The notes beneath the pieces were generated by a model that was given only the letters and a program-made list of their open reading frames with translations, had not been told where the DNA came from and did no database searches. Below are positions 26,627 through 38,220 of a DNA stretch of 64,000 nucleotides, piece by piece (within the stretch, counting starts at the first letter, position 1; the number at the start of each line of letters is the position of its first letter). Both the position numbers and the translations under genes were made by a program. This DNA is from Chrysomallon squamiferum (Eukaryota; Mollusca; Gastropoda; Neomphalida; Peltospiridae): contig CM022670.1 in NCBI GenBank assembly GCA_012295275.1, forward strand, positions 32,924,438 through 32,988,437, given 5' to 3'.

Positions 26627-27597
26627 GCTTTATTATACTGCACACTTATTCATACATAATACATACATCTATACATCCATTCATCCATCCAGACATACAT
26701 ATATACATGCGTACATGCTAACATGCATATATTTATATATATTTAGCGCAGAAGAAATAACTAATTTGAATGATTAAAATGGTTAATTAATTTGTGATTT
26801 CACCTTGTTTGTTTAAAATACTTAGAAGCAGTAAAAAGTGGATAATATTTCCATTAAATATAAACTTAGTAAAAATAAAAAGTAATAAAATAATTATAAT
26901 TTCTCAAACATACATACATACATACGTACGTACGTACGTACGCGTGTGTGTGTGTGTACGTGTGCGGACTTAATTTCTAAGTTGGCCGTCATGAGGATAC
27001 CATTCAGATTTGTTAGATGTTTCATGTTGGACAAGTATGAAATGTTTATTGCTCCTGTCCGTGTAAGTAAATAAGAAAACGAGGTAAACACGTGGGCGAG
27101 TGAGAGTGAATGTGATACTGAGAGAGACGGAGAGAAATTGAGAGAGAGAATGAGAAAGATTGAAAAAGATAAATTAAGAGAAGGTACGACACTGAATGAG
27201 AGAAAGGCAGAGAGACAGATTTAAAGAAAGACTGATAGACAGACTGAAAGAGAAAAGGTGACACACTGAACGATTAGCTGAGAGAGATAAATTGAGAGAA
27301 AACTGAGAGAAATAGATTACTACAGTGAAAGAGAGAGATGAAAAATTAAAGTAGAGATTAAATAACATCGCTCTAGGCAAAAACTTTGACAATGAATCGT
27401 TTGTTTTGTGAATGTCATCGAGATAAGATTAAGCAGATGACAAATAAATTTTTTGTAACTTCAAAACATTTACAGTTTTTCTAAATCGTAAGCTTTAACT
27501 TGGTTATGACGAATCTACATTTACCTTATTGTACTGAATGATAATAATATATATTTTTTTAAAATAAAGAAAATGACCTTATAACAATTATTTATAG

Positions 27598-27634
<37 letters not shown>

Positions 27635-29133
27635 AAAATGAAAGTAACTTAGAGAGAAAAATTATGGGGAAATGTAAGATAAAAATAAATAAAATATTCA
27701 CATCACTAAAGGATATTTCAGAAACCATATTTACCCACGAAACAAAGAAAACAAAGAAAGAATCACTCGATAGAACAGGTTAAAATCAAAAAAAAAAAAA
27801 AAAAAAAAGATTTTGATACTGAAGAGAAATACAGGACAAATATTTATTGTTTAATGTGCATTTTCTGAAAAGTGTTAGATATTTCACTCACGCAAAAACT
27901 GGAAAACAATGAGGCGATGGACGAGTGAACTGGGTAACTACCGGAAAGGAATGATCTGACAAAGGACAGCGCATGACAGGAAGAAGCGGAAACAACATGC
28001 TTAGGCTTTTGCCCGATAATGACAACGTTTTTACAATCTTTTATCGTTTTCTCAAAATAAGATCAACAGATAATATAAAAAAACAACAACAATAAACAAA
28101 CAAACAAAAACATTGTGTTTGCAAAGATAACACTAAGTGGATTTTTATTTTTTTTTTTTTCAAGTTTAAAATATAGGTCGTTACACTGTTAATTTCTTTA
28201 GTGGGATTTTTGCTGCTGTTACTTTTATTTATAATTCCAAACTCGTTGACCACATAATTAATACCTTGAACGATTTAACATATTAATAGTAAAAACAAAC
28301 ATTCAAAAAAAAAAAAAAAACCCAAAACGAACAACAAGAAAAATAATAAAAAGGAATTTAAAAAAAACCCCATGATATCGGAAACAATGTAAAAGCGGTA
28401 AATGCTAAAACTATTACTTGTATTATGGGAAATGTGACTGGTCGGTTAATAAGCCATTTAATTTCATTTAGAGAGGCGTTAACACTAATAACAGAATACT
28501 TCTTAGTAATTCTCGTATAACATTCATTGTTCACTAACTCACGGTTACAAGACTATTTGAGCTAAGAAGGGTAATCACTGGTGTTGTGACAGTTATTTTT
28601 CAATGTTATTTTCAAACTGTTGCGTTCACTCTCACTATGTAAGTCAGTGGTGTGAACGACGGTCTATTTTCACTAGACGGATTCAAACAGATTTTAACTA
28701 GATTTAAAACATTTTAGCATGTAATCTCTGAATGTGAAGAAATTAATACCAGGATATGAAATTTGTATTTTTTAGATGAATCTTCCATTATGTCAGTGTT
28801 TGGGAAAAAAAAAAAAAAAAAAAAGAAAGAAAAAACAAACAACAGCAATAAAGTAAACAAAATATTTGGTGTATTTTGTCTTGCACTTTTAGCAAAACAT
28901 TTGTTTTTCTTTCGGTGTATAAAACTCCAGTAACTCTGTTTTATTTGGTTAACAATGATGTTCTCATACTACCTCGTGAAATCATGAACCGCGTCTTTAC
29001 AATTACACTGATCTAAAACAAAAACGACATCAGTAATTGTAATTGCCTATAAAATGCTATTTAGATAATAGTATTTGAGCTGAATAAGAGATAGCTGCAC
29101 TAAATACAATAGCAATAACAATAATAGCAATAA
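26627..29133. other. AT-rich noncoding DNA with simple repeats
   Basis: Includes (CATA)n/(CGTA)n at about 26910-26942, GT at 26943-26958 and GAGA-rich degenerate sequence at 27115-27345. A runs lie at 27606-27633, 27788-27808, 28304-28320 and 28805-28823. No coding exon was recognised. Confidence 0.6.
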
Positions 29134-29134
29134 C

Positions 29135-29184
<50 letters not shown>

Positions 29185-29191
29185 TACTACT
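29134..29191. repeat. (AAT)n microsatellite
   Basis: About 18 AAT units flanked by CAATAA and ACT variants. Confidence 0.94.
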
Positions 29192-32100
29192 AATACTAAT
29201 ACTACTACTAATAATAATAGGGCAGATTAAATGATTTTGTTATTTTATTTATAAATACATTTTTTAATTGTCAGTTACAAAAGTTATACTTTGACATGGT
29301 TGTATGGAGGCTGCACTGTGTGAATTATGCCACAGGAACATTTGGCTCCAAACTGTCTGAGACTATTGACTGGTCAGACTTCAGCCAATCAGATCGGGCT
29401 AAAAATATATTTAAACTTAATTTCAAATCATTTGCAAAAAATGGAGAAAAAATCTCAAACAAAAACAAACCCGTTATCATCATCATCATCATCATCATTT
29501 GTGTTTTCTTCTTTCTCCTTCCCATCGTTCAAAAGTAAGAAAAAACAATAAAAAAATAAAATAAAATAAAATAAAATAATAATAATACTAAAAAAAAGTT
29601 ATTGTTAAAAAAAATTGGGTTTTGTATCATATTGAGAATAAGATTCATGCGAAATAACAGCGTGAGTCATACTATATTAAAGTCAATTCTAAAAGATGAT
29701 GGTTCTAAAATAACATAGTGCCTGTCTTTCATAAATAAATAATAGAACAGCATTTTAAAAAAAGAAGAAAAAAGTAAGTCAAACAACAAAGCAATAATAT
29801 TAAAAAAACAATAATAATAATAAAAAAATGAAATTTAAACAAGTAAAAAGAAAAAAGTAAAACAAATTCTAAAAATCATTAGTAACAACATTAAGAACAA
29901 AGCTCTAGTCTCAGAAATAATTTTATATCAAATTTTCATTCCAGAAAAAAAAATAAAAATAGTGAGACTTAATAGAAAAATATCTAAAATAGAAACATAA
30001 TAGAACGACAGATATATATGTATGTTGTATGTATGTATGTATGTATGTATAATTAAGCAGAAATATTAATAAAAATAGCAGTTTCCTTAAATCCCAGTCA
30101 GCAATCTAGACTTTGTTTCGAAGAAATTACCATTTGAAAATTAATAGAAAGCGTAGGGGGCATTAAAACAAACATATTCACTCCGCAAAATAATTTACGT
30201 CAACAAGAGGTTCTGGGAAAAGAGAAATAAAGAATCTTAAAGGTCCCAAAAATAACCGAATCATTCGTTTTGTGTGTGTAATCGTAATGAAGATCCGAAG
30301 TGGAAATACTCGCTGTGTGTGCGTTCGCGATTCGACTTCAAATACGTTTCTTTAATGACTGTACAGTGGAATGCGAGATCTGTCGTTTCTGGAATTTGCT
30401 TGATCCAAGTTTGTTATGAGGTCTCTTAATAGAAATCTCATAAGAGCAGAAAGTGAACGAAAATCAATGGATATTTAACAAGTGTTTGTCGCCGTGTCGT
30501 AAACTAATCCGTGTCATTAGATTCTAGTCTCTCTCTGTCGTTATAACAGTCTGTGATTATATTTCAGTATGATTTAATGTAATAGATTCTGTTCTCTTTC
30601 ACGCACGCACATATGCATACAGACACATATGATTGCATACATATATACATTAAAACATACAAACATACATATATACATTCATTTTACGCAGAAAAAAAGA
30701 AAAATTTCAAAAGTTCTTTTTTTTTATAAAAGAAAAATAGAAAAAATACTGAAAAAGGAAAAAAAAAGAAAAGGTAAAAAAAACGTGCAAAAATCAGAAA
30801 AAAGGTACAAACATTTAGGGAAGCAGTCAGAGAGAAAATTGGTCTGCTAACAATACAAACAGTTCTGTCTCCAGAATTATCAAAACGGCTAATTAACGTG
30901 TAATGATACCAGTTTGTTTAAATTATTTACACATAAAAAGAAAGTGCTGTCTCAGTTGTCGAGCTGTGTAATCGTCCGCTTTCGAAGTGTGAGTGGTTTT
31001 AACATTACGTGTCTCATCAGCGGCATCTGACAGTTTGTGAAGTCATCATTAGAGCCAGTCTTTCTGAGCCAGTCTTTCTGAGCCAGTGCATTGTCATATA
31101 CTGTCAATGTACGCAGTGTTATCAGACCCGTATTGAAAAACAAAACGTTATAACTATATAAACACATATGCATGCAACTGTACATTAAAACAAGCTGATT
31201 TAATCGACATCATCATCATACTCCTCATAATCCTCATGATGATGATGATGATGTAAAATCTGAAAAATATTTCTTTTTCTTTCTGATATTCATTTATTTT
31301 TTTCAGTGGTCTTAAACTGATATTTTAAAAGGAATTCTCTATTGTATTTACATTTTACAAAATTTAATATATATATATATATTTTTTTTTTTTCTCTGTT
31401 AATTATTTAAAACTTTTTAGAAATGATCCGTAATGGCGTTTTTATTTCCTGAACAGAAGTCTGTTTTGAATTTGATCTATTTAAGTTAATCAAAGGATTA
31501 GAAAAGTTTAGGAAGCATTTCTCCTTCCTTTTTTGTGAAATAATCACGAAGAAATTTTCTAATCGGTATCTTAGATAAATATAATTTTATATTTGAAATC
31601 TCAGGCTACGTAAAAATCATATTACGTAAAAAACCCGAAAAAACCCGAGAGTAAACCTCCCTCAAATATAAATAAACAATAATTTATATATTTTAATTAT
31701 TAATTACAAATACAATTGTTTTATGCAATTTTACACAACAAATCTTCGGTAATTATATGTTTTGTTTTATCTCCACTTTCGTATAATTTAATCATTTTAT
31801 GACAGCTCCTTATGAAATAGTCTCCTAACTAATAGAGTTTTGGATTTTTTCTCACTCCACAAACCATCCAGTATCTTTGTCTCGCTGTATGAAAGACCGT
31901 GGTTTGTGTTCACTGAGTTTTACACATTCTAACCAGCAACAAACGACTATTTTATTAAACGTGCATGCCAGCAAGGCTTGTCTCCGTTCCTATAAACAGT
32001 GCTGTATAATTTGTTTCTGAAAAAAAAAAAAAAATTTGGCTTACATTTGTCTCGGTGTTGAAATGTGCTTTTAACATCTCTTGCAGTTAATCATGACGGA

Positions 32101-32771
32101 CTGAAACAAATTTCCTCTCTGAAATTAACATTACATAGACAAAAAAGCATGTTTGACATGTAATAAACATTAATATCAAAACATGTTGTGATGTAGTTAA
32201 ACAAATGTTCTGTGTACGTAACGCAGGAAACAATTTGTCTGGAAAAGAAAGTGTTATTTAGTAGATAGTAGGAGGAATGTGTCACTTTAGACTGAATTCG
32301 AATTAAAAACACGCGAGCGTATCATAATTAAGTCTGATGGCTTAAACATAGAGTCAGGACACTTTTAAAAAAATAAATATCATTTTAATAAAAAAAAGTT
32401 TTTATACTGTTTTCATTTCACAATAAAAAGAGACCCCCCCATAAAAAATAGTTTTTTTTTCTGACAAAATATTTCAGACTATTTCATTTAATTCTGCGGA
32501 TAGACACTTTCCCTCTTTTCAGATAAAATTACTTTGATGCGTGCCTCACATCAGCTTGTTTGGTTTTAAGTATGATGTGACAGAACTGTGAGAAAAATAA
32601 ATAAAATTCAGTTTCATTTTCTGACAAATCTCTCAGCCATTTGAAACGTATTAGCTGAAGGTTAAATCGAAGAGTTTGGATCGCTTGCCCAAGACAGTGT
32701 TAATGTTCGACTGTGAAAGTAAGAGGTGATAAATGTGAATAAAGTCTTTTTATAACATCTTTATATAAGTA
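29192..32771. other. AT-rich noncoding DNA
   Basis: Contains short CAT (29480-29500), AAAAT, TATG (30027-30050) and GAT (31233-31253) repeats. Open frames at 29296-29551 overlap the CAT repeat and have no recognisable features. No gene was found. Confidence 0.6.
31052..31087. repeat. Short tandem duplication, unit 15-16 bp
   Basis: GAGCCAGTCTTTCT occurs twice in succession, followed by a third partial GAGCCAGT. Confidence 0.9.
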
Positions 32772-33450
32772 TTGCCCAACTATCCTTCCACTATTGTTAC
32801 TACTTCCATAATACTATTACAAGCTATTGCTACTACTACTATTATTGTGATTACTTCTACTGTTATTACTACAATAAATACTGTTACTATTACAAATGCA
32901 ATTTATTACTCCTACAAATACTACCGCTATTACTTCTGTGGCTACTACCTGTTCTCCTGTTTCTCTGCTTGTACTGACTGCTAACACGATTAAGATTATA
33001 CCTCTAGTATTATTAATACTACTATCACTGTTACGTTGCCAATGCTTAAAGTGTTCGTTATCATGTTTCGAACACTTTGAATAGGACTGGTAAATTTTAA
33101 ACTGTGACAGTAAATTGTGACCACTACTTCTACACTATTTCTAGAAACTGTTACCACGACAGATACAACTACTGTTACTCCTATTACTACTTCTACCAAT
33201 ATCACAATTTCTACTATTACTATAATTACTGTAACTACTACTACTACGACACATATTACTGCACCTGCTACTACTACTATCAATACCTCTATTCCTCTCT
33301 GCTATTATTACTACTATAACTTCTATCTCCATCACTGGTACTGTGATGCTACTATTGCTATTACCATAACAACAGTCACTACTATTACTACTATTTCTTC
33401 TTCTTCTGTTGCTTTTAAATCTGCAACTACGACTGCGACAAGAACACTAG
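32772..33450. repeat. Degenerate trinucleotide field (ACT/ATT/ACC)
   Basis: About 680 bp of imperfect ACT, ATT and TAC triplets, with one unique break at about 32985-33115. Thr/Tyr/Val/Ser-rich frames on both strands (for example 33117-33464) follow from the period of three. Confidence 0.88.
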
Positions 33451-33463
33451 TTATTAACGAATA

Positions 33464-33535
33464 GCGGGATTCGAAGCAAATACCTGTCGACTGTGAAAGT
33501 GGTAACGTAACCATTGTGACATCAGGTTGCACTCT
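33464..33535 (-). mobile_element. tRNA-like SINE head or tRNA pseudogene
   Basis: On the minus strand a 72-base segment has an A-box-like TGTCACAATGG (33511-33521). A near-perfect B box, GCTTCGAATCC (33467-33477), follows at normal tRNA spacing. The anticodon-like position reads TTTCACAG. The T-stem bases before TTCGAAT do not pair with CCCGC, so it is not a functional tRNA. A 14-base match, ACTTTCACAGTCGA, is shared with minus-strand sequence near 32707-32720, which suggests a second fragment of the same element. Confidence 0.45.
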
Positions 33536-33998
33536 GTTATAAATGTAGATACCTTTTCATCAGAGAACGAACAAGCATGTCACGGGCACATGCTCAGTCA
33601 GTGAAAGAAAGTTCTACCAATGAACATTCTAACATAAACACATCTTTATTCAGGTTACGACCAACCCCGCATGTTAAACTTTAAATAGAATACATATTTG
33701 AATTAAACAATTAAAGAATGCACTTTAAGGTGTTGTCAGACAACGTCAGTCTCACAGTGTTGTGCAATTTGTTTTCAAGTTTAATTTGATTTCTTAATAA
33801 TGTCTGTGCACAAAGCAACCCTTTAAACGTAATTTATAAAACATTTCAGTATTTTTCCAGTCTTTTTTGTTGTTGTAATTTAATGTATATAGACACAGAC
33901 CCACCCACACACACACACACACTCACATATATAAAACATAAAATAAAATACGCACACACACACTCACCACCCCAATACAGTTAAATAAAATGATTAAA

Positions 33999-34004
33999 AT
34001 AATA

Positions 34005-34067
<63 letters not shown>

Positions 34068-34098
34068 GTAATAATAGTAATAATAGTAATAATAATAT
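33999..34098. repeat. (AAT)n microsatellite
   Basis: About 33 AAT units with AGT interruptions at both ends. Confidence 0.96.
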
Positions 34099-35148
34099 CT
34101 TCTTTTTTCAAAATGACAGGATGGAAATATTAATCCTAAAGAGATTAGTGAAAATCTGCTAACCCATGGGGAGATTAAAAAAATAAATATCTTTTTTTTT
34201 AATAGTTTTTCCGTTAATATTCATTCAGGAAACAATTCTGTCTATAGTAAAAAAATTCAAGATCATTTTCATTAATTACAGAGAGAGATTACATTACTTT
34301 TTAATGTGTAATAAATTGCAAATTACATTTTATACTGTCTAATATAAAATTATTGTTTATTTTTAATATAGTATGTTTGATAGGATGCTTTTTTGGACAC
34401 ATCCATAATTATAAATGCACTTTTAGAGAAAACAGCTTTAAATAAGAATTAAAGGAAAATTAATTTGAAATAATTATAATAAAAAAGCTATTAAATTAAT
34501 TTAAAATAATTTTCGTAAATAGAAATATAATTGAAATACACGCCCACAGACAGACACACACAATATATATAAAATGTTCAAAATTAAATAAAATTAAAAA
34601 AAGATATACATTTTAAATTAAAATAAAAACTACATTAAGCATAATAATTCAAAATTATAATTACAACGAAATGAAAAATTAAACTAATATTCGAAAACAT
34701 AAAAAGAAAACAAAATAATAATAAAATTAAAACAATAAAAATTAAAGTAATATAAAACACCAGAAAATAAATTTAAATGAATATGAAAATTAAAGCAAAT
34801 TTTAAAATAATAAAAATAATAAATAAAAAGGAAAAATAAAATGAAAGGAACGAAATGGTTGCCTACAACTGTGCTGCTGAATTTTTTGTTTTCACTTTTT
34901 ATTAAGATGACTACGTTTATTAACAAATCACGCTGACAACATTTTGCTTCAGTGGTTTAGCCTCTTTGTTTAAGTAAAAAGAACAGAGTCTTTTGTTGAA
35001 TTCCGCAGAGATGTTATAAAAAATATTGGCGTGTCACGCAAGTCTTTGTCTTCTTATGAACCTAGCGACTGCAACATCTTTTCTATTAGCCAATTTGATT
35101 ACAACAAAAGGTCCGAACTTATTTAAATAGAGAGATAGATAATAGATA
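34099..35148. other. Very AT-rich noncoding DNA
   Basis: The part at 34490-34830 is almost pure A/T with AAAT words. Nothing coding was recognised. The last bases before 35147 are GATA-rich. Confidence 0.6.
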
Positions 35149-35926
35149 CAGTGGTACCTTGACTTACGAGTTTAATTCGTTCCATGACCGAGCTCGTAAC
35201 TCAGATTGCTCGTATATCAAATCAGTTTTCCCAACCGAAATTAATTGAAATACTATTAATCCGTTCCAGTCCCTAAAAAAACACCCCAATTTTTGGTATC
35301 GTGCTTTTAAATAAGAAAAATGTATGTATAAATGATAAATATTGTACAAAAAAACAAAATAAAAGAGAATGTAATGGTTTTATAAAGTGTACAGGGTTAG
35401 GGTTTCTCCATCTTTTCATGGACAGAGGTCCGCAGCTTAGGAATTATTTAAATGCCTTTGGCTGGAGTTATAGCCTTTATCTACTCTTGCTTCAGTATGG
35501 TACATATCGTAGAAGTACTACGCTCGTACTGCCTAGCCATATTGACTACACGCACATATCGCTCATGTTTGTTTCTATGATTTCAAACTTTGATTCAATG
35601 GACATCATCCACTTCTTCGTCTCAGAACTGTCCTTTGTATTCACTTTCTTAGGATCCATGGAAATTTAGCAAAATGCTGCACAAAACGCGAGCACAAGAC
35701 AACAGAGATGCTTCCACGGCGAGGTAACCATGTCAAGCAAACGAGTGAGACGCGGGATGTTAGGCGGATGTTGTATTTGTTCGCTACGCCAACTTGTGGC
35801 GGCGTATCTGAAACTCGCTCGTAACTCGGATTTTGAATCGTAACTCAAAGCAGAAATTCGACCGACCGATTGCTCGTAACTCGAAAAACTCGTAAGTTGG
35901 AGAATTCGTAACTCGAAGTATCACTG
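35149..35926 (-). mobile_element. Non-autonomous Tigger/pogo-type DNA transposon, copy 2
   Basis: The left end is CAGTGGTACCTTGACTTACGA. The right end is an inverted GAAGTATCACTG with extra CTCGTAAG/TAACTCG words inside. TA flanks both sides (35147-35148 and 35927-35928). At about 778 bp it is close to the length of copy 1 and carries the same truncated transposase start on the minus strand. The two are therefore members of one internally deleted family rather than independent deletions. Confidence 0.88.
35430..35659 (-). pseudogene. Tigger transposase N-terminal remnant, frameshifted
   Basis: Reading leftward from 35659 the frame begins MDPKKVNTKDSSETKKW and continues through SIESKFEIIE. 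The frame is lost near 35560. Downstream bases still match copy 1, including the VTPAKG-coding stretch, with an in-frame TAG and shifted frames. The order is the same as in copy 1: N-terminal HTH only, no DDE catalytic core. The + strand open frame at 35301-35669 is the antisense of this remnant and not a gene. Confidence 0.75.
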
Positions 35927-36430
35927 TATACAGATACAAAGAGAGACAGTTAGAAAGAAATAGATAGATTAGACGGTTAGATAGACAAACAGATAGAAAC
36001 GCAGACAGACAGACAGACAAACAGATAGAAACGCAGACGGACAGACAGATAAACAGATATACATATATGCATACCGATAAATACATAATACAGTGTACAT
36101 ATATATTTAAATGAATAAAGTCCTATTAGAAAGACTTTAGATAAATGTGGTATTACTATTGATGATTGTATCTTTGTATGTACGTATGTATGTGTGTGTG
36201 TATACACATACAAACATATATACACAGATACATACATACATACACATATACACATACATACTTCATAATCGACCAGACAGCCAGATAGATAAATGTACAG
36301 AGAACGAAACAGACTGAGAGATAACTGAACAGGCAAAATAGGAAATTAGACATGAATGTAGATAGAAACATGAAAATATAGATAAACACACAGATAATCA
36401 GAGACAGATAGATAAACATATATGTAGATC
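35927..36430. repeat. Imperfect (GATA)n/(GACA)n/(CATA)n field
   Basis: Degenerate tetranucleotides, mainly AGATAGAC/ACAG with a (GTAT)/(ACAT) middle. They start right at the right end of Tigger copy 2. The Leu/Ser/Cys/Tyr-rich minus-strand frames are artefacts. Confidence 0.88.
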
Positions 36431-37810
36431 AAACAGAAAGATTAAAATGTTATTCTAAAAAAAAAAAAAAAATATTAAACTACCAGTGTCATTTAAATAT
36501 GTCCTTTATTCTTTCTTTCTTTACAGAAGATATTTAATATTTGGATTCTGCTAATATATATTAGCAGTTTTATTCCAGAATTATATTTTCACTTAACAGT
36601 TTCATTCTCGGCTAAATTTGCTACCATAACAGCAAAGATTATTGGTGATAAAATAAAAATAATATACAGTTTCTAGTATTATTTTCATCCACCACTTAGA
36701 CTATTCCCAATGATTCGTTTTACAAGATCTAATTCAGCGTAGTATAATTATTCAGTAATACGATGCAAAAAATAATCTATTTCTAACATACTCATAGTAT
36801 CTGTTTCTGTCACCAGTACGCATCTTTGAATATCGATCATATCGAATCGTACGTTTTGCCCACCTCACCTACGAAATTGTAATATAACTTTTAAACTCGT
36901 GATACTGTATCAAATATATATAAGGACAAAGGAAAGCTACACGACGTTGAGAGTATGAATCTTCGATTGGTTATTTTGTACGTGACAGATTTGAAACGGG
37001 ATATTAATGAAACTAATTAACTGATAAGTATAATCTGTTTTAATTGTTGATATAAATTGAAATAATGTCATGAAAGACGTATCAGCAGCACAGATGATAC
37101 CCCCTATCCCCTGAAATCAACGTTTTCCCTCTGTTCTCTGGAATTTTGGTTTCCTCCGCTGATGATGATGAAACTTGCAGCGTGTAAGTCTGTTGACTGC
37201 TGACTGTTTTATCATTACCTGTATGGCTAATTTGGTTCGGTATGTTTTCATATGTTAGTCAATGCAGAATTTTGCCTCTCTTGGTCATGCTGTTTAATAT
37301 TTAAAGTATTTTCATGTAATTATACATATAAGGATTTTACCTATCCCATTAATCCAGAAAACGTAACAGTTGGCTCGCTGTGTTTGTCTCGAAATTAAAT
37401 TTTGCAGACTGCCAGAAGAACGAGGTTAATACGATATGTTACAAAACACACATCACTGAAGCAAAAACCAACAACAAACAAAAAATACAACACCCACGAA
37501 AAAACAACAACTACAACAACAATAACAAAAACAAACAAACAAAATAAAAATAAAAAATAAAATATAAAATAAGATTAATAATAAAAAAATTAAACATAAT
37601 TTTTTTTTTTTAATAAAAACCACTAATATTAAACATATGATGTCGAATGTTATTGATAAGGTTACATAATAACGATTTATTATTATTACTTTTTTTTAAT
37701 ACAAGACATCGTATAGTCAGCGATGGAAATGTGAAACTGTTGTAACGGTTAATTCGATGGTCTATCACAAAATGTCAATGATCTCACTAATTTATTAAAT
37801 AAAGTAAACT
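36431..37810. other. AT-rich noncoding DNA
   Basis: Unique sequence with an A run (36459-36473) and AAC/AAAT-rich patches (37440-37600). No gene was recognised. Confidence 0.55.
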
Positions 37811-37990
37811 GACCTGAGAATAAATGTCAAAATCTGTACAACAGGTAACAGCCAGGAGCGGATCCAGTATTCCAGAAAAAAGTGGGTGTGGGGTGTGTGA
37901 ATAATCACCTTATTGATTAGTAACCCGAGAATAAATCTGTCCAAATGTTTAGAGTCAGGAGCGGATGCAGGATTCCATTAGAGGGTGGCA
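37811..37990. mobile_element. Duplicated hAT-like terminal sequence
   Basis: CAGGAGCGGATCCAGTATTCC (from 37853) and CAGGAGCGGATGCAGGATTCC (from 37956) are direct repeats about 103 bp apart, each followed by a G-rich stretch. Their 5' flanks also match (CTGAGAATAAATGTC and CCGAGAATAAATCTGTC). CAGGAGCGGATCCAG strongly resembles hAT-family terminal repeats as I know them. No inverted partner is seen, so these look like solo or nested ends that were tandemly duplicated. Confidence 0.45.
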
Positions 37991-38109
37991 CAACTGTAGT
38001 AAATCAAAAAAACACTTTCAAATGGACTTTAGGAAATGTGTTGCGTTATAAACAAGAATAAGAAAAAAAAAAACCAAAACCCCCAAAAAAAACCCCAATA
38101 AACAAACAA

Positions 38110-38220
38110 TATATATATATGTGTGTATGTGTATGTGTATGTGTTTGTGTTTGTTTGTGTATGTATGTGTGTGTGTGTGTATGTGTATATGTATATGTAT
38201 GTGTATGTGTAATATATTTA
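38110..38220. repeat. (GT)n/(TATG)n compound microsatellite
   Basis: Alternating TATATG, GTGTAT and GTTTGT words. Minus-strand His/Thr/Ile frames are artefacts. Confidence 0.92.

Noticed and set aside
33117-33464. Thr/Ile-rich 115-codon frame and Tyr-rich partner frames
   Set aside because: They follow from degenerate ACT/ATT triplets. There is no splice context and no motif.
35301-35669. 122-codon + strand frame
   Set aside because: It lies inside Tigger copy 2 and is the antisense of the transposase remnant.
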